Notes: generated from the letters alone by a model not told the origin. A stretch of DNA of 64,000 nucleotides from Fictibacillus sp. FJAT-27399 (GCF_001510655.1 NZ_LMVC01000003.1:1-64000); one strand, 5' to 3'; shown: positions 9,631 through 18,372, counted from the stretch's first letter. Translations and numbers: made by a program.

Positions 9631-9647
9631 ATAACAAGCATAATTGA

Positions 9648-9680
9648 GGCAGCTCTTCCAAGGAGCTGTCCTTTTTATTG
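9648..9680 (+). terminator. Intrinsic terminator after the fdhF operon
   Basis: The stem GGCAGCTC/GAGCTGTCC with a short loop is followed by TTTTT, 18 bases after the DUF1641 stop codon. Confidence 0.75.
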
Positions 9681-9886
9681 AAATTCATACTGTTGCTGAG
9701 ATGAACCCTCGAGGGCTTGTCATCACCGCTAAGCGGATGGATGGGACAAAGTCCCGTCCGGCGCTCTACTTACATAAGGGCGATTCTATCATTTTTGACA
9801 ATCTAGTAAAAGCATGGACAAACACCGTTTCCCTTTCTGGCAGTTTTCATAGAATAGTACAACTTCTAAACAAAGGGGGAAAAACG

Positions 9887-11188
9887 GTGTTTGGTTTTTC
9901 TATGATAAAAATGGTTCGCCAGCATGCCAATAAGCTGGACCGGTCAATGCGTTTACAGCTCGTAAATTTATATCGGCCGTTTCAAAAAGTTCCCTGTTTT
10001 CTTCATACCATGCTGGAAAATCGATTGAAAAAGAGAAATAAACTGCCGGTGATTATTGAGTTTTATGAAGAGGGTGACGCATGCTCTTTAGGACTGGAAC
10101 AAGTTCATCAGACGGTTTCAGGCAATCGTAAGTGTGCCGTCCATCATCAGTTCACAAGTATTCCTTTTTGCTCTGCGACATTAACTGCCAATGTGATAGA
10201 GGAACTTTTAAATAATTGCACTCATATTAAGAAAATACACCATGACCGCGAAGTTAAAGCTTTGCTGGACAAGGCTTCACCCTCCATTCGGGCGGATGTC
10301 CTGAACTCATCCGGAGTCACAGGAAAGGATGTCACGATTGCGGTAGTCGATACTGGGGTCTATCCTCACGCCGATTTGAAAGACCGTATTGCAGCGTTTA
10401 AGGATTTAGTAAACCAGAAATCGGAAACCTACGATGATAACGGGCATGGCACACACTGTGCAGGGGATGCAGCAGGAAACGGCTACTTGTCGGATGGAAA
10501 ATACAAAGGCCCTGCGCCGGAAGCGAACATTGTAGGCGTAAAAGTGCTGAATAAGACGGGCTCTGGTTCTTTGTCCACCGTTATTGCGGGTGTGCAATGG
10601 TGCATTGATAATAAAGAGAAGTATGGGATTAAAATTATCTCCATGTCGCTTGGAAGCCAGGCGACTCAGCCGGCTGCTGAAGATCCTGTTGTGAAAATTG
10701 TAGAGGAAGCCTGGAAACAAGGGATCGTTGTCTGTATCGCTGCCGGCAACGAAGGACCAGATGAAAAAACGATTTCCAGTCCAGGAATCAGCCCGAAAGT
10801 CATTACAGTCGGCGCGATGGACGATCAAAATACGATTGAACGCACGGATGATATTCCTGCCGATTTTTCCAGCAGAGGTCCTACGATTGACGGAATAACA
10901 AAGCCAGACCTTCTGACCCCGGGCGTCAATATTGTTTCACTGCGTTCGCCGGGTTCTTACTTGGACAAGGTTTCTAAGAGCAGCCGTGTAGCCGAGAATT
11001 ACTTCTCACTTTCCGGCACTTCCATGGCAACACCGATCTGTGCGGGTGTGGCAGCGCTCGTTCTTCAGCAAAATCCGGAACTGACGCCTGACGAAGTAAA
11101 AGAAAAGCTGCTTCATAGCGCTGAAGACTGGGGATTGCCGGGGAATACGCAAGGAAAAGGCTATCTCGATGTCAGCAAGTTAATATAG
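9887..11188 (+). CDS. aprX: AprX-like intracellular subtilisin-family serine protease
   Basis: A 433-residue S8 protease close to B. subtilis AprX (442 residues). The GTG start at 9887 (VFGFSMIKMV, aligning with the AprX N-terminus MFGYSMVQMV) has AAAGGGGG 10 bases upstream. An upstream ATG-less extension to 9644 runs through the fdhF terminator and is rejected. There is no signal peptide. The catalytic triad is D155 (VVDTGVYPH), H187 (GHGTH) and S379 (SGTSMATP), with the oxyanion Asn in AAGNEGP. An N-terminal region of about 120 residues precedes the catalytic domain. Transcribed alone, with its own intergenic flanks. Confidence 0.9.
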   Translation: MFGFSMIKMVRQHANKLDRSMRLQLVNLYRPFQKVPCFLHTMLENRLKKRNKLPVIIEFYEEGDACSLGLEQVHQTVSGNRKCAVHHQFTSIPFCSATLTANVIEELLNNCTHIKKIHHDREVKALLDKASPSIRADVLNSSGVTGKDVTIAVVDTGVYPHADLKDRIAAFKDLVNQKSETYDDNGHGTHCAGDAAGNGYLSDGKYKGPAPEANIVGVKVLNKTGSGSLSTVIAGVQWCIDNKEKYGIKIISMSLGSQATQPAAEDPVVKIVEEAWKQGIVVCIAAGNEGPDEKTISSPGISPKVITVGAMDDQNTIERTDDIPADFSSRGPTIDGITKPDLLTPGVNIVSLRSPGSYLDKVSKSSRVAENYFSLSGTSMATPICAGVAALVLQQNPELTPDEVKEKLLHSAEDWGLPGNTQGKGYLDVSKLI

Positions 11189-11297
11189 AAGAAGAAAGAG
11201 GGGGTTCCTTGAGGGCCGCCTTTTTTTGGTGGAGGTGGTAGGTTGCTGCGGAAATGTTTGTGTCAAAACTTGTCGGATGGTGTCGCGTATAAACGGA

Positions 11298-11388
11298 TCG
11301 ATAATAAATGGAGGTTTTCGATAATAAAATGAGATTATCGATAATAAAATTGCTTTTTCGATAATAAAAAGCTAATTTCGATAATAAA
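11298..11388 (+). repeat. Five-unit TCGATAATAAA array, 20-bp period
   Basis: TCGATAATAAA begins at 11298, 11318, 11338, 11358 and 11378, exactly 20 bp apart, with 9-bp spacers that differ in sequence. The array follows aprX on the same strand. The same word forms arrays at 17277, 22031 (reverse) and 39332. Confidence 0.95.
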
Positions 11389-11514
11389 TCGTCATGGAGC
11401 TTTATTTCAGGGGTGAAAACTGGCGCTAACCTCCAGGAATCACAATCGCGTTAAAAGCATTTCAGAAATATCCCTTCGCGTTGGAGCGATGAAGCACTGC
11501 AATCCTTTAAAATA

Positions 11515-11546
11515 AAAAATAGAGTGCGAGCAGCACTCTATTTTTT
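11515..11546. terminator. Symmetric hairpin with T runs on both sides
   Basis: AAAATAGAGTGC pairs with GCACTCTATTTT around a 5-base loop, with A and T runs giving terminator potential on both strands between convergent genes. Confidence 0.75.
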
Positions 11547-11547
11547 A

Positions 11548-11631
11548 GATTGGCGTGTATTTTGGGAAGATTGGATCGTAAAACCGGAAGATTCGCGCGT
11601 ATTTTAACCCAATCGGCGCGTATTCCTGAAA
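11548..11631 (-). repeat. Four 21-bp imperfect repeats, open as 7-residue repeats
   Basis: Units start at 11548, 11569, 11590 and 11611 and share the pattern GATTSGCGCGTATTTT with changes. On the minus strand they lie in an open frame giving IRADWVK, IRANLPV, LRSNLPK and IHANLKN-like heptads (11507-11728). No good ribosome binding site supports that ORF, so I list it as a repeat array. Confidence 0.75.
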
Positions 11632-11777
11632 AAAACTCACGAAGGCTTTCTAGATCCACTACGTTATCTCCCTGTTTCGCATGCTTTTTACGAATGCTAA
11701 TCAAAAAAAGAGCGCTTAATTGAAGCAAAACGCTTCAAAAAAGCCCTCTTCGGCACTTCGTTTCCCCAAAAACCACT

Positions 11778-12527
11778 CTACTCAAACAAAATCAGCAGCG
11801 CAGCGACCACCGGCGTGGCAACCATCGCAGTCTTCAGCACGGGTTTCGGAGCAAACTTCGTCAGTTTGGCGCCAAGGTAAGCACCAGCCATCGTACCGGC
11901 CAGCACCTGAAACAGCAGCATTAAATCAAGATAGCCTTCCATAATGTACCCAAACCCGCCGCCAGCCGCGATCGGCAGAATAACGAGCATCGTTGTTCCG
12001 ATCGATTGGCGGATGGACAGCCCGAACAGCAGCATGAGCCCGATCTGAATGAACGGGGCAGAACCGATGCCGAACGCTCCGGATAAAAGCCCGGTTGTCA
12101 TACCGAGCAGAAGCGCTTTTACCAGCAAGGTAGGGTAGCCGAGTGTTTCATCGATGACTTCCTCCACTTTGCGCTTCATCATAAAGAAACGCAAAATAAA
12201 CAAGATTGCTGACAGGAACAGCATGCCAGCTGTCAAATAATGCAGATGTTCACTGGGAATGAGAGAGGACAGCCTGGATCCGAAGAACGCAGCGATGGCT
12301 CCAAATCCGCCTGTCCAAACGCCGGCCTTGAGCGATATGTTTCCTTCCCTCAAATGGCTGTAGGCTCCTGACAGGGTTGTAAAGGCCATGGCGGCGAGCG
12401 AAGTGCCGAGCGCTGTGTGGATCGGAATATGAAAAAGCACCAATATAGCGATGATAAAACCTGCTCCGCCGACTCCGACAAAACCGCAGATCAGTCCGAT
12501 GACGAGCATGGTTAACGTAATAAACAA
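11778..12527 (-). CDS. TSUP (TauE/SafE) family membrane permease
   Basis: A 249-residue inner-membrane protein with about seven to eight helices. It shows the two internally repeated TSUP motifs: GFVGVGGAGFIIAILVL near residue 15 and GLLSGAFGIGSAPFIQIGLML near 140. Family members export or import sulfite, sulfoacetate or related organosulfur anions; this member's substrate is not evident from its neighbours. Single gene, divergent from the downstream secreted protease. The 3' side has an A/T-rich hairpin at 11705-11757 that could terminate it. Confidence 0.85.
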   Translation of the reverse strand: MFITLTMLVIGLICGFVGVGGAGFIIAILVLFHIPIHTALGTSLAAMAFTTLSGAYSHLREGNISLKAGVWTGGFGAIAAFFGSRLSSLIPSEHLHYLTAGMLFLSAILFILRFFMMKRKVEEVIDETLGYPTLLVKALLLGMTTGLLSGAFGIGSAPFIQIGLMLLFGLSIRQSIGTTMLVILPIAAGGGFGYIMEGYLDLMLLFQVLAGTMAGAYLGAKLTKFAPKPVLKTAMVATPVVAALLILFE

Positions 12528-12869
12528 GAGGATCGTTTCCTTTCTTTGGCGGATCTTCCGTCATTCTTGTTATGATTCTTTATTTAACTAAAGCAAATTT
12601 TCCCATAAAAATCAATGAAAGGGGACTGAGCGGATCCCCAATGACGAGAATTGTAAATTTTTATAAAAAATATGGTTTGCTAGTTTTGGTAACAGAGTAG
12701 GAAATAATTACCATTTTACGGTAACTGAGGCCGTTTACGTAGGCCGATAGAATGTTTTTCTGCTAATTTTAGAAGATTTTACCTATTAATCTGCTGAATG
12801 TGTTTAAATAGCGTTATGGGCGAAACAGGCCCTTTTCTTTTTTTGACCATAACCCAAGGAGGCATCGGA
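12528..12869. other. Divergent promoter region, no gene seen
   Basis: This AT-rich stretch separates the TSUP permease from the large subtilase. It contains GGTAAC-type words at 12689 and 12719 and a small GGCC-stem hairpin near 12728-12750. I could not match it to a known riboswitch class. Confidence 0.5.
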
Positions 12870-15572
12870 ATGAGAATGAGAAAGACATCGAGTATGACAG
12901 CCTTATTGCTCGTATTTGCGCTGATCGCAGGCATGTTTTCACCAGCGGCAGCACGTGTAGCGAAGGCAGAAGGCGGCTCGTCCCTTGAAAAAGCGGCACC
13001 GCTCGAAAAGGATCAAACGGTGGATGGAACGTTCGACCAGCCTGAACAAACACAATGGTACAAGATTACACCGAATCAAGAGGATATTCAAAAAGATTCT
13101 CATATGCGAATCTCATTAACTAGTGATGCAAATTTAAACATTTCCGTATATCCAAGCATAGAAAAAGCAGGAAATGATGAAACATTTAGCATGTATCGCG
13201 GCTTTACAACGACCGAAACACCTGACAAACCGGTAAAACTGGACGTGCCGTATGCATGGCAGGGACCTTATTACATAAAGATGGAATACCTCGGTGAAGA
13301 TACCGAAACACCTGAGGATCCGCCGGCTTCTGCTGAGCCGAAAAAAGCAAATTACTCACTCGGATATAAAGGAGTTAAACTTCCGCCATCCGTTGAATCA
13401 GCCGGGGAAGAAGAATGCCCGGTAGAAATGAGTACCGGCCAGCAGAAATCTGGAAAAGCGCTTTTAACACAGCTTCGCCAGCTGCGTGACGGCTTGCTGT
13501 CAAAGACAGAGGAAGGCAGATCTCTTTCCTCCCTCTATTACAATACCGCACCATTCCTCGTAGTAAAGATGGTGTTCAGCAAGGATCTTCGCCAAGATGT
13601 GTACAACAATCTAGTAGCTCTAAAACCTTTATTTAATGAACTGGCAGAGAACGGTGCACAAAGCACGTATGTCCTCTCCAGCAAAGACCAGAACTCGATT
13701 AAGGAACTTTATGATATTGTGCTGAAAGCCTCTCCTGATGCTTATAAGGACGATATCGAAAAAATCGGCAAGCAGGTAGGCGTTTCTTCGCTTGCAGGGG
13801 AGAGACTGTCTGATCTTTTAGGAAAAGCAGAACTCGTTCCGCAAAGCACAAAAGAAATGTCCAGCAAGCTTATTGTTAAAATGAAAGACGGCTATACCAG
13901 CAAGTCACTAAACAACAAGCTTCAAACCTATGGCATCGAATCAGCTGCAAAATCGGCATTCAAATCCGAAGATAAAATTCTTGGCAGCATGTATGTGGTG
14001 AACGTGGATGGAGCAGATGATTCAGGCAAATACAGCGCCACATCAAAAAGTGGAGCAGCGTCAGTAAAAGCAGCAGCGGCAAAGCTTGCAAAGCTGCCGG
14101 GCGTAGAATTTGTTGAACCTGTTCAGCATTATCACTCCATGTCCAATGATGTTCAGTACAACGATCAATGGTCACTGAAGAATACAGGAAAAAATGAAGG
14201 TGCTGCAGGAGCAGACATCAATTTTGAACCGATGAAAAAGCTCGCAGATCAATCAAACCTGAACAGCACACTGATCGCGGTTGTTGATACCGGGGTAGAT
14301 TATACCCTCGCTGATTTGAAAGACAAAGTACGTCCTGACCTCGGGAAAAATTTTGTCACATCTGGTGAGGCTCCATTGGATGATATGGGCCACGGTACTC
14401 ACGTATCCGGCATCATCGCTGCAGCCGCAGACAATGGCTACTCCATGGCAGGAATCAACCCGAACGCACAAATTCTTCCGGTCAAAGTTCTTGACGCTTC
14501 TGGCTCCGGGGATACCGAACAGATCGCAAAGGGAATTAAATACGCGGCAGATAAAGGGGCAAAGGTCATCAACCTTAGCCTTGGCGGCGAATACAGCCGT
14601 GTGCTTGAATATGCGATGAAATATGCTTCTGACAAAGGTGCGACCATTGTTGCAGCGACTGGAAATGACGGCGATTCCATGGTCGGCTATCCAGGTTCTT
14701 CGAAATACGCGATCGGTGTTGGCGCAACAAATGATATGGATGTCGTGGGCGACTATTCTAACTATGGCAAAGGACTTGATCTCGTAGCACCGGGCTCCAA
14801 CATTCCAAGTCTTGTGCCTAACGGAAACGTCACGTATATGTCAGGAACGTCCATGGCCACACCGCACGTTGCAGCGGTTGCAGGGCTCTTGCTGTCTGAG
14901 AACCCGCGCTTAAAAGCAAAAGATATTGAAAGAGTTCTAACACAGAGTGCGGATGACATTGCCTTTGGCGAAGTCGATAAGCCGGATGACCAATATGAAG
15001 AAGGTCCAAAACCGGTTCCAGGCTATGATGAAGCATCAGGATGGGGAAGACTGGATGCGTTCAGTGCACTTAGTGCGGTTAAACTCAACGCAAAAGTGAA
15101 CCCGGTTCTTGATAATCTGAACACCCTTTCCGGTATCGCAGCGAAAGGCTCTAAAGTTACCGTGAAGAACGGCAAGAAAGTGCTTGGAAAAACAACGGTA
15201 CCCGTGTTAGGAACATTTGCCGTTAAAATTCCGGTTCAAAAAGCAGGCCAAGTGCTCCACGTTGAAATTGCCAACGCTTCAGGATCTGAAAAAACAGCCC
15301 TGAAAGCAGTGGTAGGAAAAGCTCCGGCTCCTGATATGCCAAAAGTGGACAAAGTAACGACGAAATCCACCGCAGTAACGGGCAAAGCAGTAGCCAACGG
15401 AACGATCAAAGTGAAAGACAAAGCCAAAAAGGTCATCTCTTCTGCAAAAGTAAGCGCAAAAGGAACCTTCAAAGCCAGCATCAAGAAACAAAAGAAAGGC
15501 ACTGTCCTTTACGTAACCGTGACGGATGCCGCTAAACGCGAAAGCAAAGCTGCGAAGGTGACAGTGAAGTAA
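12870..15572 (+). CDS. Large secreted subtilisin-family protease with Ig-like tail
   Basis: A 900-residue exported S8 protease. The start at 12870 follows AAGGAGG and gives a typical signal peptide (MRMRKTSSMTALLLVFALIAG ... ARVAKAEGG). Next comes a PPC-like beta domain (about 36-140), a helical linker, and an I9-like propeptide segment (about 335-420). The catalytic domain has D473 (VVDTGVDY), H508 (MGHGTHVSG) and S661 (SGTSMATPH). The last roughly 165 residues form two bacterial Ig-like modules rich in Lys and Val (GKAVANGTIKVKDKAKK), which may bind the wall. A strong terminator follows. It probably degrades external protein. Confidence 0.9.
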   Translation: MRMRKTSSMTALLLVFALIAGMFSPAAARVAKAEGGSSLEKAAPLEKDQTVDGTFDQPEQTQWYKITPNQEDIQKDSHMRISLTSDANLNISVYPSIEKAGNDETFSMYRGFTTTETPDKPVKLDVPYAWQGPYYIKMEYLGEDTETPEDPPASAEPKKANYSLGYKGVKLPPSVESAGEEECPVEMSTGQQKSGKALLTQLRQLRDGLLSKTEEGRSLSSLYYNTAPFLVVKMVFSKDLRQDVYNNLVALKPLFNELAENGAQSTYVLSSKDQNSIKELYDIVLKASPDAYKDDIEKIGKQVGVSSLAGERLSDLLGKAELVPQSTKEMSSKLIVKMKDGYTSKSLNNKLQTYGIESAAKSAFKSEDKILGSMYVVNVDGADDSGKYSATSKSGAASVKAAAAKLAKLPGVEFVEPVQHYHSMSNDVQYNDQWSLKNTGKNEGAAGADINFEPMKKLADQSNLNSTLIAVVDTGVDYTLADLKDKVRPDLGKNFVTSGEAPLDDMGHGTHVSGIIAAAADNGYSMAGINPNAQILPVKVLDASGSGDTEQIAKGIKYAADKGAKVINLSLGGEYSRVLEYAMKYASDKGATIVAATGNDGDSMVGYPGSSKYAIGVGATNDMDVVGDYSNYGKGLDLVAPGSNIPSLVPNGNVTYMSGTSMATPHVAAVAGLLLSENPRLKAKDIERVLTQSADDIAFGEVDKPDDQYEEGPKPVPGYDEASGWGRLDAFSALSAVKLNAKVNPVLDNLNTLSGIAAKGSKVTVKNGKKVLGKTTVPVLGTFAVKIPVQKAGQVLHVEIANASGSEKTALKAVVGKAPAPDMPKVDKVTTKSTAVTGKAVANGTIKVKDKAKKVISSAKVSAKGTFKASIKKQKKGTVLYVTVTDAAKRESKAAKVTVK

Positions 15573-15585
15573 GACAGACGAGGTG

Positions 15586-15631
15586 AAAACCACCCTGTTC
15601 CGCCTGGCGGCAGAGCAGGGTGGTTTTTTGT
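15586..15631 (+). terminator. Intrinsic terminator after secreted subtilase
   Basis: AAAACCACCCTG pairs with CAGGGTGGTTTT around a GC-rich loop that can itself pair, and is followed by a T run. Confidence 0.85.
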
Positions 15632-15658
15632 TCGGACGTTTGAGGGTGCCCGTTTGAG

Positions 15659-15708
15659 GGTGCCAGGCACCGCTTTTTGACATATGTCAAAAGCCGGTGC
15701 CTGACACC
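15659..15708. repeat. GGTGCC palindromic element, core A
   Basis: A 50-bp inverted repeat: left arm GGTGCCAGGCACC, core TTTTTGACATATGTCAAAA, right arm GGTGCCTGACACC with one change. A partial duplicate of the left flank (GTTTGAGGGTGCC) lies just before it at about 15638-15651. Confidence 0.95.
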
Positions 15709-15785
15709 ACAAAAAAGCAAGTCGGCTCAATAGCTTTACGTAAACGTTTAAGATAAGATGAAGACAATAATAACTATAAAAGGGA

Positions 15786-17207
15786 ATGAGGCTCAAAAAA
15801 GGAATGGAAACATCAAGTTATAAACAGTCTACCATCGTAGCGCTCCTGCTCGCAGGATCTTTTATCGCTATACTGAACCAAACGCTCATGATCACAGCGA
15901 TACCGCCGGTTATGAAAGAGATGCACATTACAGCAAACAGTGCCCAATGGCTCACAACCGTGTTCATGCTTGTGAACGGGATCATGATTCCTGTCAGTGC
16001 TTTTTTATTGGAACGCTTTTCAACGAGGCAGCTTTTTATCACCGCCATGAGCGTATTTGCTTTTGGTACATTAGTGGCTGGATTTGCCCCTAATTTTGAG
16101 ACATTGCTGCTTGGGAGGGTCATCCAGTCGAGCGGTGCAGGGGTCATGCTTCCGCTGATGCAAACTGTATTTTTAATGATTTTCCCTGTGCATAAGCGCG
16201 GCGCAGCCATGGGATTAATCGGTCTCGTCATATCCTTTGCACCAGCGATCGGTCCCGCATTATCAGGCTGGGTAACCTCTCATTATTCATGGAGAGTTCT
16301 GTTTTTTATCATCTTACCGATCGCACTTATTGATATTTTGATCGCCTATTTTGCTTTGAAAAACGTGACAGAAGTGACGAAACCGAAAGTGGATGTTCTC
16401 TCCATCGTTTTGTCTTCGGTTGGTTTCGGAGGTCTGCTGTACGGGTTTACGTGCGCGGGCAATTACGGATGGACGGCGAAGAGTACGGTGATCTCCCTCT
16501 TGGCGGGTGCGGCAGCACTCGTGCTGTTTATTACAAGGCAGCTGCGCTTGAAACACCCGATGCTTGAGTTCCGTGTCTTCACGAAAGGAATCTTCCCAAT
16601 CACTGTTTCCATTGGAATGATCACCTTTATGGGATTGATCGGAGCGGAAACAATCATTCCGTTGTTTATGCAGAACATGAGAGGCTTCACAGCGTTTGAA
16701 GCAGGTCTGGCCCTGTTGCCTGGTGCCTTGATCACCGGCCTTATGTCACCGATCACAGGCAGGATCTTTGATCGGATCGGAGCGAAATGGCTGGCGCTAA
16801 CCGGCTTAACCATCATTACGGTATCATCATTCGCCTTTTCCTTTTTAGGACCGGCGACATCGTTCACACATATCACCGTATTGTATGGAGTCCGAATGTT
16901 CGGTTTGTCCATGGTCATGATGCCAGTAGCCACCGCAGGTTTAAATCAGCTGCCAAAACGGCTCATTCCTCATGGAGCGGCCATGGATAATACGATGAGG
17001 ATGATTGCTGCATCTGTTGGTACAGCGATCCTTGTTACGGTGATGACGACGACCGAAGAAACGGCCAAGCATCTCCCTGACATTGCTCATCCGGATATGT
17101 ATGGCGCGAACATAGCCTTTATGGTCATTTCTGTTCTTTCTCTCATTGGAATTGTACTTACCTTTTTTATTAAAAAAGAAAAAGCCGTTGAGGGAGCAGG
17201 AGAATAG
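15786..17207 (+). CDS. MFS drug-efflux transporter, DHA2 (EmrB/LmrB-like)
   Basis: A 473-residue transporter with about 14 predicted membrane helices. The N-terminal LNQTLMITAIPPVM segment corresponds to the DHA2 motif LDxTIVNVALP, and the GRVIQSSGAGVMLPL and RGAAMGLIGLVISFAPAIGPALSGW segments match motif C and its surroundings. Such proteins export drugs or lincosamide-type compounds by proton antiport. The start is uncertain: ATG at 15786 and ATG at 15804 both have purine-rich sequence almost touching them, with GAGG at 15788 better spaced for the second. No adjacent TetR-type regulator is present. Confidence 0.85.
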   Translation: MRLKKGMETSSYKQSTIVALLLAGSFIAILNQTLMITAIPPVMKEMHITANSAQWLTTVFMLVNGIMIPVSAFLLERFSTRQLFITAMSVFAFGTLVAGFAPNFETLLLGRVIQSSGAGVMLPLMQTVFLMIFPVHKRGAAMGLIGLVISFAPAIGPALSGWVTSHYSWRVLFFIILPIALIDILIAYFALKNVTEVTKPKVDVLSIVLSSVGFGGLLYGFTCAGNYGWTAKSTVISLLAGAAALVLFITRQLRLKHPMLEFRVFTKGIFPITVSIGMITFMGLIGAETIIPLFMQNMRGFTAFEAGLALLPGALITGLMSPITGRIFDRIGAKWLALTGLTIITVSSFAFSFLGPATSFTHITVLYGVRMFGLSMVMMPVATAGLNQLPKRLIPHGAAMDNTMRMIAASVGTAILVTVMTTTEETAKHLPDIAHPDMYGANIAFMVISVLSLIGIVLTFFIKKEKAVEGAGE

Positions 17208-17215
17208 AATGAAAG

Positions 17216-17251
17216 ACAGCCGTGTTTACAGTTAAGCGCGGCTGTTTTTTT
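17216..17251 (+). terminator. Intrinsic terminator after MFS gene
   Basis: ACAGCCGTG pairs with CGCGGCTGT around a 12-base loop and is followed by TTTTTTT. Confidence 0.8.
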
Positions 17252-17276
17252 ATGTTTGAAGAAGGAATGGAGCGAA

Positions 17277-17329
17277 TCGATAATAAAAGAGCCGTTTTCG
17301 ATAATAAATGGGTAGAAATCAATAATTTA
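17277..17329 (+). repeat. Three-unit TCGATAATAAA array, 21-bp period
   Basis: Units at 17277, 17298 and 17319; the third is diverged (TCAATAATTTA). The array sits just after the MFS terminator on the same strand, matching the placement at 11298. Confidence 0.85.
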
Positions 17330-17502
17330 TGGGCTCGGAACCCATTTCCAGCCGCTCTCAGCAGCCAATTTTCTAATGAATTAGGGTGTTTTCCCCCCTT
17401 TAGCAGCTTCATCCTGTCTGTAAAACAAGAAACAGCGAATTTTTCACCACTTTTTTCAAAAACTCATTGTTGCCTGTCCTGAATTGTTTTTCATAGGGCA
17501 AT

Positions 17503-17531
17503 TTAACTGCGAGGCCTTTTCATGCTATGAT
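17503..17531 (+). promoter_or_regulatory. Sigma-A promoter of the esterase gene
   Basis: A -35 TTAACT at 17503-17508 and -10 TATGAT at 17526-17531 are separated by 17 bp. Transcription would begin near 17538, downstream of the ATG at 17484, which rules that ATG out as the esterase start. Confidence 0.65.
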
Positions 17532-17573
17532 AATTCTTGGATAAAACAGAGCAGTCAGTCAGGAGGGTTACCC

Positions 17574-18302
17574 ATTAGTCTATTAATCAATGAAAATCGA
17601 ATGCACAGCAGCCAGTTAAACCGCGAGATTGACGTGAAGTGGCTGTTTTCTGATCAGCTTCAGGAAGGGGATGTGCAGCTTCTCTTCGTGCAGGACGGTT
17701 ATTATTACATGAAACTCGGAGGACTCCAGGAAACGTTTGAAAAGCTGCTGGAGGAAAAGCCTGAACTCGCCAAGAACCTAGTCATGGTAACGGTCAGCCC
17801 GGGATCTCCCTCACAGCGCAGAGAGGTGTATCATCCGAACGGCGAGCACTTTGAGGCGTTTACCGAATTCTTTTATAACGAAGTGCTGCCGGACGTGCAG
17901 AAAAAGCTGAAGGCCATCAATATGAACGTGGTCAAAATGGGATCACTCGGTGATTCGCTTGCTGGAGTCATCTCACTTTACCTCGCCATGAAAAAGCCGG
18001 AGATATGGTCTCACCTCATGCTGCAGTCAGCCGCATTTGATGACGAGATGGCGGAGGATGCACGGCGTCAGATCCAGCAGCCGAACTGGAAGATCTATCA
18101 GGTCGTCGGTGAGCGGGAGAATAACTTTAAGTCGCCGGTTACCGGGGAAATCGCCCATATTTATGACGGCAACAAAAGCATGATGAAGGTGTTTGGGGAG
18201 AAAGAGCTTTCCCTTGATTATCATGTGGAAGACGAAGAGCACCGCTGGATCTTCTGGAAGGACGATCTGCCAAGGGCGCTGTGCTTCTTCCTGAAAAACT
18301 AG
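17574..18302 (+). CDS. Alpha/beta-hydrolase esterase, probable ATT start
   Basis: About 242 residues resembling the putative-esterase (Fes/esterase D-like) family. The acyl hydrolase nucleophile is probably the Ser in GSLGDSLAGV, and the histidine lies in DEEHRWIFW near the C-terminus. Start choice: AGGAGGG at 17561-17567 is six bases from an in-frame ATT at 17574. The first downstream ATG (17601) has no ribosome binding site, and the upstream ATG (17484) precedes the promoter. ATT starts are rare but documented for infC. Substrate unknown; relatives hydrolyse siderophore or other small esters. Stands alone between two repeats. Confidence 0.75.
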   Translation: MSLLINENRMHSSQLNREIDVKWLFSDQLQEGDVQLLFVQDGYYYMKLGGLQETFEKLLEEKPELAKNLVMVTVSPGSPSQRREVYHPNGEHFEAFTEFFYNEVLPDVQKKLKAINMNVVKMGSLGDSLAGVISLYLAMKKPEIWSHLMLQSAAFDDEMAEDARRQIQQPNWKIYQVVGERENNFKSPVTGEIAHIYDGNKSMMKVFGEKELSLDYHVEDEEHRWIFWKDDLPRALCFFLKN

Positions 18303-18322
18303 AGATGTTTCAAAATTGTTTT

Positions 18323-18372
18323 GGTGCCAGGCACCGTCTTTTGACATATGTCAAAAAGCGGTGCCTGGCACC
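18323..18372. repeat. GGTGCC palindromic element, core A
   Basis: A 50-bp element with arms GGTGCCAGGCACC and GGTGCCTGGCACC around TCTTTTGACATATGTCAAAA. It begins 20 bases after the esterase stop codon and may serve as its transcript end. Confidence 0.95.

Larger units (their letters stand above)
11189..11777. other. Gene-poor convergent interval with two repeat arrays
   Basis: These 589 bases between aprX and the TSUP permease hold the TCGATAATAAA array (11298), a symmetric terminator (11515), a 21-bp array (11548) and terminator-like DNA for the permease at about 11705-11757. A 73-codon minus-strand ORF across the second array is probably not a gene. Confidence 0.7.
17208..17573. other. 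Intergenic region with terminator, array and promoter
   Basis: It holds the MFS terminator, a three-unit 21-bp array at 17277 and the esterase promoter at 17503, all listed separately. The long open frame across 17222-17482 looks fortuitous. Confidence 0.6.

Noticed and set aside
9644-9886. N-terminal extension of AprX
   Set aside because: It crosses the fdhF-operon terminator and is not in AprX homologues; GTG 9887 matches the AprX start.
11298-11388. CRISPR array reading of the 20-bp-period repeats
   Set aside because: Repeats of about 11 bp and spacers of about 9 bp are far below CRISPR sizes, there is no leader, and no cas gene occurs in the window.
12719-12765. Riboswitch before the large subtilase
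   Set aside because: A small GGCC hairpin is present but does not fit any riboswitch class I know, including c-di-GMP-I.
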